Shown here one piece after another: positions 11,224 through 20,592 of a stretch of DNA of 64,000 bases. The position numbers and the translations under genes are program-made. The notes below the pieces were generated by a model. The model saw only the letters and a list, made by a program, of their open reading frames with translations, searched no databases and was not told where the DNA came from. Where the stretch lies: contig CADBUJ010000022.1 in NCBI GenBank assembly GCA_902797845.1, forward strand, positions 1-64,000, given 5' to 3'. The stretch comes from an uncultured Eubacteriales bacterium (GTDB taxonomy: Bacteria; Bacillota; Clostridia; Lachnospirales; Lachnospiraceae). Position 1 is the first letter of the stretch; every line of letters starts with the position of its first letter.

Positions 11224-11559
11224 ATGAAATTTTCAGAGTCTTTAAAAAAACCGGAAGATTTCAAAAACGTTTACAGAAAAGGAAGATCTAATGCTGATGA
11301 AAACATGGTATTATATTTCAGAAATAACGGTCTTCAGATAAACAGAATAGGTATCGTTGCTACTAAAAAGACAGGTAACAGCGTAGTCAGACACAGGCTG
11401 ACAAGATTGGTAAGGGAAGCATACAGATCTAAGGAAGGACTGTTTTCCAAAGGAATAGATCTGATAATCATATTAAATAAGGCTTCCGTAGGAAAAAAGA
11501 CAGGAGACATGGAAGAATCTCTTGTTTCCCTGGCAAAAAGACACAATATACTTAAATGA
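11224..11559 (+). CDS. rnpA: ribonuclease P protein component
   Basis: The 111-residue protein subunit of RNase P, which helps the RNA subunit mature tRNA 5' ends. The family signature is visible as KKTGNSVVRHRLTRLVREAY (about residues 43-62), an Arg-rich RNA-binding helix, and a GIDLIIILN strand follows it. AAGGAG precedes the ATG. It sits in the usual place after rpmH. Confidence 0.95.
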   Translation: MKFSESLKKPEDFKNVYRKGRSNADENMVLYFRNNGLQINRIGIVATKKTGNSVVRHRLTRLVREAYRSKEGLFSKGIDLIIILNKASVGKKTGDMEESLVSLAKRHNILK

Positions 11560-11576
11560 TCTTTTAACTCACCGCC

Positions 11577-11789
11577 ATGAAAAAAGTTTTGATTTCTCAG
11601 ATCAAGTTTTACAGAAAATATATCTCTCCCGCTAAAGGAATAAGTACGTGCAAATACTATCCTACCTGCTCCCAGTATGCCATGGAGGCAGTGGAAAAGT
11701 ACGGAGCATTAAAAGGCGGAGCCATGGCGGCATACAGAGTTTTAAGATGTAATCCCTTTTCAAAGGGAGGATACGATCCTGTTCCCTAA
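11577..11789 (+). CDS. yidD: membrane protein insertion efficiency factor YidD
   Basis: A 70-residue amphipathic membrane-associated protein. The three conserved cysteines lie in the family pattern, [17 protein letters not shown] then [17 protein letters not shown]. It aids YidC-dependent membrane insertion. No Shine-Dalgarno sequence is visible before the ATG at 11577, which lies 17 bases after the rnpA stop, so translation may depend on coupling to rnpA. Confidence 0.95.
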   Translation: MKKVLISQIKFYRKYISPAKGISTCKYYPTCSQYAMEAVEKYGALKGGAMAAYRVLRCNPFSKGGYDPVP

Positions 11790-11800
11790 GGAGGAAATAC

Positions 11801-13117
11801 ATGGATTTTCTTGTATTAACCAAAGTAGGAGGCATTTTAAGTCCCTTTGCAACACTTATAGGATGGATACTTAATGCCATATACAAGTTTCTGGACTTTT
11901 TAAATGTGGGTAATGTAGGCCTTGCCATTATCCTTATGACTATAATAATAAATCTTCTCATGCTGCCTTTAACAGTTAAGCAGCAGAAGTTTACAAGGCT
12001 TAATGCTGCAATGCAGCCCGAGATCATGAAGATCAGGGAAAAATATACCAGAAGAGCTGATGCTCAGGCCAATGCAGAGATGCAGCAGGAAATGAATAAA
12101 GTATACGAGAAATACGGAACATCGGCCACCGGCGGATGTCTTCAGCTGATAATTCAGCTGCCTATAATCTATGCTCTTTTCAGTGTTATCCGTTCCATAC
12201 CTGCTTATATCGAACCGGTTCATGATATGTATGAGCCTATTGCCAACGGAATTGCAAAAACTGCAAATGCAAACGATATCTGTACAAATCTCATACAGGA
12301 GCTGGGACTGAGGACCGGAGCCGTTGATGCAGCAAATCCCGATACCATAATAGATATGCTTAATGTCTTAAGAGTGGATCAGTGGGACAGCGTAAAGGCG
12401 GCCTTTGCATCATCACAGCCCGTATTGGAGGCTATAGATGCGAATCTTCCCAATATAACAAATGTAAATAATTTCCTGGGCCTTAATATTGCTAATTATC
12501 CCACAACTGACGGATGGTGGCCGGGTGTACTTATACCGATAATATCGGCAGTAACTCAGTTTATAAACAGCAAGGTCAGTCAGGCAAGGAATGATAATAA
12601 TTCTTCAGGCGGTATGGCAGCATCACTGAAGACGATGCTTTATGTCATGCCCATTATATCAATGGTCATCTGCTTCTCCCTTCAGATAGGTGTAGGCTTA
12701 TACTGGATAGCCAGAGCTGTTGTACTTACCATTATCACCATCATCATAAATAAGATGATAGATAAAAAGGGTCTTGATAAGCTGGTGGAAGAAAGCAAGG
12801 CCAAGGCAGACAGAAAACGCGAAAGAAAGATTAAGAAGCAGGGAGGAAAGGCCGGAGAATTTGATACCATAGCAAACACCTCTCTCAAGAACGTAGGGGA
12901 ATATAAAAGACCTAAGACTATCAGCGAGCTTGCTGCTTCAGGAAAGAACGTCAAGGATTATCAGAAAGATGACTCAAAAGATGCTCCTCAGGAAACATCT
13001 TCCGAGGAGGAAGCAAAGGTCCTTGGAGTTACAGATGTAAAGGATCAGAACGATCAGGCAATACCTGGAGTAAGGAGCATATCTGAGATAGCACATATGC
13101 TTGATAAAAAGAAATAA
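11801..13117 (+). CDS. yidC: membrane protein insertase YidC/OxaI
   Basis: A 438-residue insertase that places proteins in the cytoplasmic membrane, alone or with SecYEG. The core includes a hydrophobic helix near residues 30-60 and the conserved GGCLQLIIQLPIIYALFSVIR-like helix (about 110-130). Later helices follow near 240 and 280-315. The periplasmic-side loop between helices 2 and 3 is long (about residues 140-230), and the Lys/Glu-rich tail after about 330 is cytoplasmic. The start has AAGGAGG eight bases upstream. It is followed by jag with a 15-base gap. Confidence 0.95.
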   Translation: MDFLVLTKVGGILSPFATLIGWILNAIYKFLDFLNVGNVGLAIILMTIIINLLMLPLTVKQQKFTRLNAAMQPEIMKIREKYTRRADAQANAEMQQEMNKVYEKYGTSATGGCLQLIIQLPIIYALFSVIRSIPAYIEPVHDMYEPIANGIAKTANANDICTNLIQELGLRTGAVDAANPDTIIDMLNVLRVDQWDSVKAAFASSQPVLEAIDANLPNITNVNNFLGLNIANYPTTDGWWPGVLIPIISAVTQFINSKVSQARNDNNSSGGMAASLKTMLYVMPIISMVICFSLQIGVGLYWIARAVVLTIITIIINKMIDKKGLDKLVEESKAKADRKRERKIKKQGGKAGEFDTIANTSLKNVGEYKRPKTISELAASGKNVKDYQKDDSKDAPQETSSEEEAKVLGVTDVKDQNDQAIPGVRSISEIAHMLDKKK

Positions 13118-13132
13118 TTCAGGAGAAGTAAA

Positions 13133-13984
13133 ATGAATGATTTTATAGAGGTAAGCGGAAAGACGGTTGAAGATGCCATTACTCAGGCGAAGGTCCAGCT
13201 GGGCGTTACCAGTGACCAGCTTGAATATGAAATAGTGGAAAAAGGAAGCAGCGGATTTTTCGGCATCGGATCCAAGGATGCAGTTGTAAGGGCCAGAAGA
13301 AAGACCTTTGAGCGGCCTGAGAAAAAGAAAAAAGAGCAAAAGACCGAGTCTTTCAGCCAGGTTGAAGAAAAGGAAATAAAGGCAGTCGAAGAGAAAGTCG
13401 AAAAGGCGGAAGTAAAAGAGACCTTCGACGATAAGAAGACAGGCGGATTTAAGGAAACAGTCGTTTCCGTAAAGACGATAGATCAAAGAGAAGATAAAGA
13501 AAGAGTTCCTCTTGATGATGCAAAAAAAGCAGAGGTCATCGAAAAGACCATGTCCTTTACGGGAGCCCTGCTTACGAAAATGGGTATCGAGAATCATCTT
13601 AAGGTAGACTTTAACGACGAGGAGCAGGCGGTGGAAATAGATGTTTCCGGTCCGGATATGGGTGCTCTCATCGGAAAGAGAGGACAGACTCTTTATGCTG
13701 TTCAGTATCTTGTATCTTTATACGTCAATAAATTTACAGAGGATTATATAAGGATAAAAATAGATACGGAAAATTACAAGGAAAGAAGAAAGGCCAGCCT
13801 TGAAAAGCTTGCAGCCAACATGGCCAACAAGGTGAAGAAGACTCACCGGAGCGTAGAGGTTGAACCTATGAACCCTTATGAGAGAAGGATAATACATTCT
13901 ACACTCCAGGGAAATCCTTATGTGGAGACCTACAGCGAAGGCGTGGATCCCTACAGGAAGATAATTATCGCACCAAAGAGGTAA
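13133..13984 (+). CDS. jag: RNA-binding protein Jag/KhpB
   Basis: A 283-residue protein with three recognisable parts. The Jag-N domain (residues 1-60) contains the SSGFFGIGSKDA motif, a Glu/Lys-rich linker spans 60-125, and a KH domain contains IGKRGQTLYAVQYL (about 180-193). The C-terminal R3H domain includes ERRIIHSTLQ (about 245-255). KhpB with KhpA binds small and messenger RNAs and affects cell elongation. Its position after yidC is conserved in Firmicutes. A strong terminator follows. Confidence 0.93.
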   Translation: MNDFIEVSGKTVEDAITQAKVQLGVTSDQLEYEIVEKGSSGFFGIGSKDAVVRARRKTFERPEKKKKEQKTESFSQVEEKEIKAVEEKVEKAEVKETFDDKKTGGFKETVVSVKTIDQREDKERVPLDDAKKAEVIEKTMSFTGALLTKMGIENHLKVDFNDEEQAVEIDVSGPDMGALIGKRGQTLYAVQYLVSLYVNKFTEDYIRIKIDTENYKERRKASLEKLAANMANKVKKTHRSVEVEPMNPYERRIIHSTLQGNPYVETYSEGVDPYRKIIIAPKR

Positions 13985-13988
13985 TAAG

Positions 13989-14012
13989 ACGGGAGCTTCT
14001 GCTCCCGTTTTT
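13989..14012 (+). terminator. intrinsic terminator of the rpmH-jag unit
   Basis: ACGGGAGC-TTCT-GCTCCCGT (13989-14008) followed by TTTTC. It lies just after the jag stop and before mnmE. Confidence 0.85.
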
Positions 14013-14035
14013 CTGTAAGAAAAGGCGGAAAAGAT

Positions 14036-15409
14036 ATGGATACCATTGCGGCCATAGCTACGGCATCCGGAAATGCCGGAATAGGAAAAATAAGGATAAG
14101 CGGCGATGATGCCGTAAAAATAGCAGATTCAGTATTTAAGAGCCCCGGAGGGAAGAAACGGCTTTCTGATGCCCAAAGTCACACTGTAAATTACGGATAT
14201 ATCTGTAATGAGGACAGAGTGATCGACGAAGTTCTTGTAAGCATTTTTAAGGCGCCTAAAAGCTATACCAGGGAAGATGTGGTGGAGATAGACTGTCACG
14301 GAGGAGTGATCGCCCTAAGATCCATACTGGAGCTTGTTCTGGACAAAGGTGCAAGGGCTGCAGAGCCGGGAGAATTTACAAAAAGAGCTTTTTTGAACGG
14401 GCGGATAGATCTTACGGAAGCGGAAGCCGTAATGGATATAATATCCTCACGGAATAAAATGGCTATGGATAATTCCGTAAAGCAGCTGAGAGGCGCCCTT
14501 TACCAGAAAATACAGAAATTAAGAGATTCCATATTAAATGATACAGCCTATATAGAAGCGGCCCTGGATGATCCGGAGCATATAGAAATGGAAGGCTTCG
14601 GTGATGCTCTTCTGCCCCGCCTTAAGGAAGAGGCAGAAGAAATAAGAGAGCTTTACTTAAGCTTTAATGACGGCCGTATCATAAGAGAAGGAATAAAGAC
14701 GGTCATAATAGGGAAACCGAATGCGGGTAAATCGTCTCTTTTAAATATGCTTCTGGGAACGGAAAGGGCTATAGTAACAGAGATAGCCGGAACCACCAGG
14801 GATACTTTGGAGGAATATGCGGACTTAAACGGCATCACCCTTAAGATCATAGATACTGCAGGCATAAGAGATACTGCTGATACGGTGGAAAAGATCGGGG
14901 TGGAAAGAGCAAAGGAAGCCGCAAAAGACGCGGATCTTGTTATCTTTGTTGCAGATAATTCCGCGGGCTTTTCCGCAGAGGACAGAGAGGTTTTAAAGGC
15001 CGCAGAAAATAAAAAGATGATAACTGTCCTCAATAAGACGGACATCACCGACGGAAATATGGATATATCCGTTTTGAAGGAGGCCGCAGGGGAGGATATA
15101 ATAGAGATCTCCGCAAAGAACTATACGGGGCTTTCTGAAATAAGGAAGCGCATAGAGGAGCTTTTCTTTGCAGGAGAGCTTTCCTTCAACGAGGAGATAT
15201 ACATTACAAACGAAAGGCACAGGAAGGCTCTGCAGGATGCGGAGGAAAGCCTTAAACGTGTAATGGAAAGCATAGAAAACGGTGTGTCGGAAGACTTCTA
15301 TACCATAGATCTTATGGATGCATACAGTGCGCTGGGGTCCATCATAGGAGAAAGGGTGGAGGACGATATTGCAGACCGGGTATTTGAAAGATTCTGTATG
15401 GGTAAGTAA
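14036..15409 (+). CDS. mnmE: tRNA modification GTPase MnmE
   Basis: A 457-residue GTPase that with MnmG forms cmnm5U at the wobble position of certain tRNAs. The N-terminal tetrahydrofolate-binding domain begins DTIAAIATASGNAGIGKIR. The G domain shows GKPNAGKSSLLN (G1, about 226), a TRDT switch, DTAGIRDT (G3) and NKTD (G4). The C-terminus ends in the family's conserved CMGK, with the cysteine intact. It follows a terminator, so a promoter in or before the short 14013-14035 gap or read-through must serve it. mnmG follows after 12 bases. Confidence 0.97.
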   Translation: MDTIAAIATASGNAGIGKIRISGDDAVKIADSVFKSPGGKKRLSDAQSHTVNYGYICNEDRVIDEVLVSIFKAPKSYTREDVVEIDCHGGVIALRSILELVLDKGARAAEPGEFTKRAFLNGRIDLTEAEAVMDIISSRNKMAMDNSVKQLRGALYQKIQKLRDSILNDTAYIEAALDDPEHIEMEGFGDALLPRLKEEAEEIRELYLSFNDGRIIREGIKTVIIGKPNAGKSSLLNMLLGTERAIVTEIAGTTRDTLEEYADLNGITLKIIDTAGIRDTADTVEKIGVERAKEAAKDADLVIFVADNSAGFSAEDREVLKAAENKKMITVLNKTDITDGNMDISVLKEAAGEDIIEISAKNYTGLSEIRKRIEELFFAGELSFNEEIYITNERHRKALQDAEESLKRVMESIENGVSEDFYTIDLMDAYSALGSIIGERVEDDIADRVFERFCMGK

Positions 15410-15421
15410 ACAGGAGGCACT

Positions 15422-17305
15422 ATGGCTTTGATACATGATGAATATGATATCGCAGTGGTTGGGGCAGGCCATGCCGGGTGTGAGGCGGCGCTGGCTGCAG
15501 CCAGGCTCGGTCTTAAGACGGTGGTGTTTACCGTAAGCGTGGATGCCATTGCCATGATGCCCTGCAATCCCAATATAGGCGGCACCTCCAAGGGACATCT
15601 TGTGAGAGAGATAGATGCTCTCGGAGGAGAAATGGGCAAAAATATAGATAAGGTCTTTATACAGTCAAAAATGCTCAACAGATCCAAGGGTCCTGCCGTT
15701 CATTCCCTCAGAGCACAGGCAGACAAGCAGGCTTATTCCAGAGAAATGAGAAGGACCATGGAGAACACCGACGGACTGGCCATTCGCCAGGGAGAAGTGA
15801 CGGATGTTCTGGTGGAAGACGGAAAAGTTACAGGAGTAAAGATAAGTACGGGACAGATATATCCCTGCCGTGCAGCTGTTCTGGCTACGGGAGTATATCT
15901 TAATGCCAGATGCCTGACGGGAGAGACCATTACATATACAGGCCCCAACGGCCTTATGGCAGCCACTCATTTAACGGAGAATCTTAAAAAGAAGGGCATA
16001 GAATTTACGAGATTTAAGACAGGTACTCCTGCAAGGATAGATAAAAGGACCATAGATTTTTCCAAGCTTGTGGAACAAAAGGGAGACGAAAGGATCGTGC
16101 CTTTCTCCTTTTCAACAGATCCGGAGACCATACAAAAGGAGCAGGTCTCCTGCTATCTTGCATACACAAACGAAAAGACCCACGAGATAATCCGGAAAAA
16201 TCTCCACCGCTCTCCTCTTTATGCAGGAGTTATAGAAGGCGTGGGGCCCAGATACTGTCCTTCCATAGAGGATAAGGTGGTAAGATTCGGTGAAAAGGAC
16301 AGACACCAGATATTTATAGAGCCTGAAGGCACATATACGAACGAAATGTATTTGAGCGGAATGTCTTCGTCAATGCCTGCAGATGTGCAGGATGAGATGT
16401 ACCGTTCCATGGAAGGCCTGGAAAATGCTCATATCGTAAGAAACGCATATGCTATCGAATATGACTGCATCCCTGCTGTGCAGCTTAAGCCCACATTGGA
16501 GCTTAAGAGCATAGAGGGGCTTTTTGCCGCAGGACAGATAAACGGCAGCTCCGGATATGAGGAAGCCGGAGCACAAGGTATAATCGCCGGCATAAATGCG
16601 GCCATGTATCTTCTGGGAAAGGAGCAGGTGGTCCTTAAAAGATCAGATGCCTACATAGGCGTACTTATAGATGATCTTGTAACAAAAAGGACAAAGGAGC
16701 CTTACAGGATGATGACATCACGGGCTGAATACAGGCTTCTTCTCAGGCAGGATAATGCAGATCAGAGACTCTGCGAAACAGGACATAAGGTGGGCCTTGT
16801 GGATGAGGAGACATATTTAAAGGTCAGGGAAAAATATGATGCCGTAAAAAAGGAAGTGGAAAGGCTTAAGGGCGTATCTGTCGGGGCCGGGAAGAGAACA
16901 AAGGAATTCCTGGAATCCATGGACTCATCGCATCTTAAAACGGCCGCCACTTTGGCAGAGATCTTAAGACGGCCGGAGATACATTATGACGATCTTAAAG
17001 CAATAGACGATGCTGCTCCTGCCCTGCCCGATGCTGTTAAGGAGCAGGTAGAGATCTATATTAAGTACGAAGGATATATTGAAAGAGAAATAAAACAGGT
17101 AGAGGAATTTAAACGGATAGAAGGCCGCTTAATTCCTGAGGACATAGATTATAAAATGATAAAAGGCCTTCGGATAGAGGCAATGCAGAAGTTATCTGAA
17201 ATAAGACCGGAAAATCTGGGACAGGCCTCCAGAATATCCGGAGTATCTCCTGCAGATATTTCCGTGCTCCTTATATATCTGTCCTCAAAGGCAGGTGCAA
17301 AATGA
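15422..17305 (+). CDS. mnmG: tRNA uridine-5-carboxymethylaminomethyl modification enzyme MnmG
   Basis: FAD-dependent partner of MnmE (627 residues). The N-terminal dinucleotide-binding motif [19 protein letters not shown] is clear, then [21 protein letters not shown] with the catalytic-region residues. The C-terminal tRNA-binding helices include [20 protein letters not shown] (family: LS-E-R-KL--I-P-TLGQA). AGGAGG lies six bases before the ATG. Its stop overlaps the rsmG start by four bases (ATGA). Confidence 0.97.
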   Translation: MALIHDEYDIAVVGAGHAGCEAALAAARLGLKTVVFTVSVDAIAMMPCNPNIGGTSKGHLVREIDALGGEMGKNIDKVFIQSKMLNRSKGPAVHSLRAQADKQAYSREMRRTMENTDGLAIRQGEVTDVLVEDGKVTGVKISTGQIYPCRAAVLATGVYLNARCLTGETITYTGPNGLMAATHLTENLKKKGIEFTRFKTGTPARIDKRTIDFSKLVEQKGDERIVPFSFSTDPETIQKEQVSCYLAYTNEKTHEIIRKNLHRSPLYAGVIEGVGPRYCPSIEDKVVRFGEKDRHQIFIEPEGTYTNEMYLSGMSSSMPADVQDEMYRSMEGLENAHIVRNAYAIEYDCIPAVQLKPTLELKSIEGLFAAGQINGSSGYEEAGAQGIIAGINAAMYLLGKEQVVLKRSDAYIGVLIDDLVTKRTKEPYRMMTSRAEYRLLLRQDNADQRLCETGHKVGLVDEETYLKVREKYDAVKKEVERLKGVSVGAGKRTKEFLESMDSSHLKTAATLAEILRRPEIHYDDLKAIDDAAPALPDAVKEQVEIYIKYEGYIEREIKQVEEFKRIEGRLIPEDIDYKMIKGLRIEAMQKLSEIRPENLGQASRISGVSPADISVLLIYLSSKAGAK

Positions 17306-18021
17306 AGGATACAGGAATATTAACAGAAGGACTTAAGGATCTAGGGATAAGCCTTTCTTCCGGGCAGATGGAAAAGCTTATAGCTTACTATGATCTGCTT
17401 ACGGAAAAGAATAAAGTAATGAATCTTACGGCTGTAACGGAATTTGAAGATGTATGCATAAAGCATTATCTTGACAGCCTATCCCTTATCAAGGCCTTTG
17501 ATCCTGAGAATGCCGAGACACTTATAGATGTGGGAACAGGTGCCGGATTTCCGGGAGTGGTACTTAAGATAGCCTGGCCTCATTTAAGGGTCACGCTTAT
17601 GGACTCCCTGAACAAGCGGATATCATTTCTGAATGATGTAATAGGCGCACTGGACCTTAAAGATATAAGGGCAGTCCACTCAAGGGCAGAGGATCTGGGA
17701 AGGGATAAGGAATACAGGGAAGTGTACGATCTGGCCGTATCAAGAGCCGTTGCAGATCTGTCGGTATTATCAGAATATTGTATTCCCTTTGTAAGAAAAG
17801 CCGGCTGTTTTGTGGCATATAAGACACAAGATGCTGGGGAAGAGATCCTCGGCGCGAAGAAGGCCATAAATGTTCTTGGCGGAGAAGATCCGGAGATAAT
17901 ATCCTTTAATCTGCCGGGAACGGAGTTTAAAAGGGCTCTGGTACGGATAAATAAGATAAAGGACACACCGAAAAAGTATCCGAGAAAAGCCGGGACTCCC
18001 GGGAAAGAACCAATAAAGTAA
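17302..18021 (+). CDS. rsmG: 16S rRNA (guanine-527 N7)-methyltransferase RsmG
   Basis: A 239-residue SAM-dependent methyltransferase for 16S rRNA G527, known elsewhere as GidB. The SAM-binding motif [15 protein letters not shown] is at about residues 72-86, and the region around MNLTAV and HYLDSL matches the family. Loss of this enzyme is a known cause of low-level streptomycin resistance. Here the frame is intact. It is translationally coupled to mnmG by the ATGA overlap. A strong bidirectional terminator follows. Confidence 0.96.
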   Translation: MKDTGILTEGLKDLGISLSSGQMEKLIAYYDLLTEKNKVMNLTAVTEFEDVCIKHYLDSLSLIKAFDPENAETLIDVGTGAGFPGVVLKIAWPHLRVTLMDSLNKRISFLNDVIGALDLKDIRAVHSRAEDLGRDKEYREVYDLAVSRAVADLSVLSEYCIPFVRKAGCFVAYKTQDAGEEILGAKKAINVLGGEDPEIISFNLPGTEFKRALVRINKIKDTPKKYPRKAGTPGKEPIK

Positions 18022-18035
18022 AAAAGATTTAAAAG

Positions 18036-18066
18036 AAAAGCTTCGGCGGAAAATGCCGAAGCTTTT
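18036..18066. terminator. bidirectional terminator between rsmG and the DUF4446 gene
   Basis: A 12-pair stem AAAAGCTTCGGC/GCCGAAGCTTTT (18036-18047 and 18055-18066) with a seven-base loop. On the plus strand it ends in a T run, and the A-rich upstream flank gives a T-rich tail for minus-strand transcripts ending from the DUF4446 gene. Confidence 0.85.
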
Positions 18067-18111
18067 TATATATATAAGAAATGCCTGTAAGAGATAAGTT
18101 TAATTCTTCCA

Positions 18112-18729
18112 CTACTCTTCCGTATGCTTTGCCCGTGCTCTGGAGGCTTTGGAAGATTTTTTCGTGGGCTCCGGAATGTTGGAATTAAGGGCCATTTCCA
18201 GAGCGTCCTTTTCTTCCTCGGAAAGAGAAATATAGGATTCGCCTTTTATTATCTCTTTTATGTATGTATAACAGCCTTCCCTTGAATGTATGGAATTCAT
18301 TATGTATCCGGAATTCTCTTCATCAAGGACGGCGTAAGCAAAGGAGAGCTTGCCTCCCAGCTCCTTAAAGGCATCATAATTTACGATACCGTATTTCTGA
18401 AATGCCCTGGACATGCTACGTTCAACATTCTTAAGGCGCAGATCCATAAGCTCGTTAGATTCCTTAATATTGTCCAGCTCTGCTACTCTTCTGCTTAAGG
18501 CCTCCTCCAGATTTTTGCCGGATTTTCCGCGCATAAAAAGGTCATATTTTCTCTGAAGACCGTTCTGCCGGAGAAAGAGAAGTATTACCAGAATGATCAG
18601 CACAAAAACGCCTATGCAGAACCCATAAAAAATAAGGGGATTTATGGATGCTCTGGTAACTGTATCAGCGGTTTCTTCTGTATTTATTATAATCTCGGAG
18701 GCAGACTCCGAATAAAGTATGTTGAACAT
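18112..18729 (-). CDS. DUF4446 family membrane-anchored protein
   Basis: A 205-residue protein with one transmembrane helix (about residues 30-51) after a short extracellular N-terminus. It continues with FMRGKSGKNLEEALSRRV, a coiled-coil-like stretch, and the DUF4446 core (VNYDAFKELGGKLSFAYAVL, then DEENSGYIMNSIHSREGCYT). The family occurs beside parA/parB in many Clostridia, but its biochemical role is unknown. It lies six bases after parB and ends with a Ser/Lys/Arg-rich basic tail. The start ATG at 18729 is six bases past the parB stop. Confidence 0.85.
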   Translation of the reverse strand: MFNILYSESASEIIINTEETADTVTRASINPLIFYGFCIGVFVLIILVILLFLRQNGLQRKYDLFMRGKSGKNLEEALSRRVAELDNIKESNELMDLRLKNVERSMSRAFQKYGIVNYDAFKELGGKLSFAYAVLDEENSGYIMNSIHSREGCYTYIKEIIKGESYISLSEEEKDALEMALNSNIPEPTKKSSKASRARAKHTEE

Positions 18730-18735
18730 TTAGCC

Positions 18736-19698
18736 TTAGCCGAGAGATTCGAATATATCCAGGATCCTTTCCAGATCCTCCGGGGAATAATACTCTATCT
18801 CTATCCTTCCTTTTTTATTATCAGCAGAAACAACGGAGACCTTGCTGCCTATTATGTTTCTCAGTTTATCTTCTATTTCCTTATAGGCTGCAGATTCGTT
18901 GTATTTCCTGCGTACCTTTCTTTTTCCGCTAACAGGGCGCAGAAGCGCCTTAACAAGCCTTTCCGTATCTCTAACGGAAAGATCGCCTTTTATTACTGCT
19001 GAAACTGCCTGCTCCTGAAGCTTTTTGTCATTTATCGCAAGAATAACTTTTGCATGACCGGCAGAAAGAGATCCGTCTATAACAGCCTCCTTTGCCTTGT
19101 CGCAAAGCTTGAGCAGACGCAGGGAATTAGTTACTGCAGAACGGCTCTTAGAAACCTTTCTTGCAGCCTCCTCCTGTTTTAACCCGAAATCATCTATAAG
19201 CTTCTGATAAGCATAAGCCTCTTCTATGGGGTTAAGGTCTTCCCTCTGGATGTTTTCGATCAGGGCAACCTCTATTACTTCCTGAGGAGAGTAATTTCTT
19301 ATTATGGCAGGGATCTCCTTAAGACCGGCATTCATTGCCGCTCTCCAGCGCCTTTCTCCTGCAATGATCCTGTAATTCCGTCCCTGTTTCTGTACCAAAA
19401 GAGGCTGTATAACTCCATACTGAGCTATAGATTCCGTAAGCTCCTTGAGAGATGCATCCTCAAACCTTTTTCTGGGCTGGCCTTCGTTGGGCTCAACAGA
19501 GGATATTTTCAGCATAACGGGAGCACCTGTAGCCTCAGGCACTTCCTGGACACTGTCCTTTTTGGCTGCAGCCTTTTCAGCTGCAGGTTTAGCTGCTTTT
19601 TTTGTTTTTTCCGCCTTTTTATCAGATGCCGGTGATTTTTTAGGTGCCGGTATCAGACTGTCTATACCTCTTCCAAGACCGCCTTTTTTTATTGCCAT
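18736..19698 (-). CDS. parB: chromosome partitioning protein ParB
   Basis: A 320-residue ParB/Spo0J that binds parS near the origin and spreads as a CTP-dependent clamp. It begins with the conserved GGLGRGIDSLIP, followed by a long Lys/Ala-rich linker (about 15-55). The ParB/Srx CTPase domain carries GERRWRAAMNAG, and the helix-turn-helix carries LKQEEAARKVSKSRSAVTNSLRLL. The C-terminal dimer domain is present. The linker is longer than in B. subtilis. It overlaps the end of parA by ten bases. Confidence 0.96.
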   Translation of the reverse strand: MAIKKGGLGRGIDSLIPAPKKSPASDKKAEKTKKAAKPAAEKAAAKKDSVQEVPEATGAPVMLKISSVEPNEGQPRKRFEDASLKELTESIAQYGVIQPLLVQKQGRNYRIIAGERRWRAAMNAGLKEIPAIIRNYSPQEVIEVALIENIQREDLNPIEEAYAYQKLIDDFGLKQEEAARKVSKSRSAVTNSLRLLKLCDKAKEAVIDGSLSAGHAKVILAINDKKLQEQAVSAVIKGDLSVRDTERLVKALLRPVSGKRKVRRKYNESAAYKEIEDKLRNIIGSKVSVVSADNKKGRIEIEYYSPEDLERILDIFESLG

Positions 19699-20468
19699 TT
19701 ATCAGGATCCTCTCTTTCGATAACTTCTTCAGCCAGCAGCCTGTAAGCATTGGCCCCTGTGGATCTGGGGTCGTAAACCGTAATGGGCATGCTGTAGCTG
19801 GGGGCTTCCGCCAAACGGATATTTCGCGGAATAATGGTTTCATATATATTTGCATCCAGGTTTGCCCTGACGTTTTCAACCACTTGAGCAGAAAGATTAG
19901 TACGGGAATCATACATGGTAAAAACAATGCCCTCTATTTCCAAAGAATGATTGAGCCTCTTTCTGAAAAGATCTATGGTGTGCATCAGCTGAGTAAGGCC
20001 CTCCAAAGCGTAGTATTCGCACTGGATGGGAACAAGCACCGTATCTGCGGCACACATGGCGTTTACAGTAAGAAGACTGAGGGACGGGGGACAATCTATA
20101 AGGATGTAATCGTATGCTTTTCTGACGGAACGCATGGCATTCCTAAGTATCTTTGAATTATTATCGAATGAGACAAGCTCGATCTCCGCTCCCGAAAGGT
20201 CCATATTGGACGGCACAAGAGAAAGACCGGGTATGGAGGTGGATAAAACTGCGTCCTTAAAAGAGCACTCTCCCAGAAGGATATCGTAGGTGCTGTTTTC
20301 AAGGCTGTTTTTGTCGGTGCCGAGACCGCTGGTAGTGTTGCCCTGGGGATCAATATCGATCACAAGAACCTCTTTACCTTTTTCGGCAAGGCATGCAGCC
20401 AGGTTAACAGTTGTAGTTGTTTTTCCGACACCGCCCTTTTGGTTGGCTACGGCTATCACTCTGCCCAT
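19689..20468 (-). CDS. parA: chromosome partitioning ATPase ParA/Soj
   Basis: A 259-residue Walker-type ATPase acting with ParB in origin segregation. The deviant Walker A NQKGGVGKTTTTVNLAACLA starts near residue 9, followed by VLVIDIDPQGN (Walker A') and DYILIDCPPSL (Walker B). The start MGRVIAVAN at 20468 is chosen because AGGAGG stands seven bases upstream. A 22-residue longer frame would extend into the promoter. The promoter and a parS-like site lie directly upstream. Confidence 0.97.
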   Translation of the reverse strand: MGRVIAVANQKGGVGKTTTTVNLAACLAEKGKEVLVIDIDPQGNTTSGLGTDKNSLENSTYDILLGECSFKDAVLSTSIPGLSLVPSNMDLSGAEIELVSFDNNSKILRNAMRSVRKAYDYILIDCPPSLSLLTVNAMCAADTVLVPIQCEYYALEGLTQLMHTIDLFRKRLNHSLEIEGIVFTMYDSRTNLSAQVVENVRANLDANIYETIIPRNIRLAEAPSYSMPITVYDPRSTGANAYRLLAEEVIEREDPDKWQ

Positions 20469-20489
20469 TTTTACCCTCCTGTTGAAGAA

Positions 20490-20518
20490 ATTATAACAAA
20501 AGAAAAAACGTAATACAA
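20490..20518 (-). promoter_or_regulatory. parA-parB promoter
   Basis: On the minus strand TTGTAT (20518-20513), a 17-base spacer and TATAAT (20495-20490). The parS-like site at 20525-20540 ends seven bases upstream of the -35 hexamer, so ParB could affect this promoter. Confidence 0.8.
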
Positions 20519-20524
20519 TAAAAA

Positions 20525-20540
20525 TGTTCCACATGGAACA
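20525..20540. promoter_or_regulatory. parS-like site 1
   Basis: TGTTCCACATGGAACA. The left half GTTCCAC matches the parS half-site used in B. subtilis (consensus TGTTNCACGTGAAACA), and the right half has one change at the central CG. Both six-base arms are complementary. On the minus strand it is also a short stem followed by TTTTTATTG. Confidence 0.75.
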
Positions 20541-20544
20541 TAAT

Positions 20545-20577
20545 AAAAAGGAGAATGTTCCTCGTGGAACATTCTCC
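20545..20577 (-). terminator. terminator of the DUF937 gene, built around a parS-like site
   Basis: On the minus strand the 12-pair stem GGAGAATGTTCC/GGAACATTCTCC (20577-20566 with 20561-20550) has a four-base loop and is followed by TTTTTATTA. The inner part of the stem is the parS-like palindrome at 20556-20571. The DUF937 stop codon lies 16 bases upstream. Confidence 0.85.
20556..20571. promoter_or_regulatory. parS-like site 2
   Basis: TGTTCCTCGTGGAACA. Here the right half GTGGAAC is the perfect half-site and the central CG is kept, while the left half GTTCCTC has one mismatch. It lies 15 bases from site 1 and inside the terminator stem. Confidence 0.75.
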
Positions 20578-20592
20578 CTAAAAGGTTTGTTA

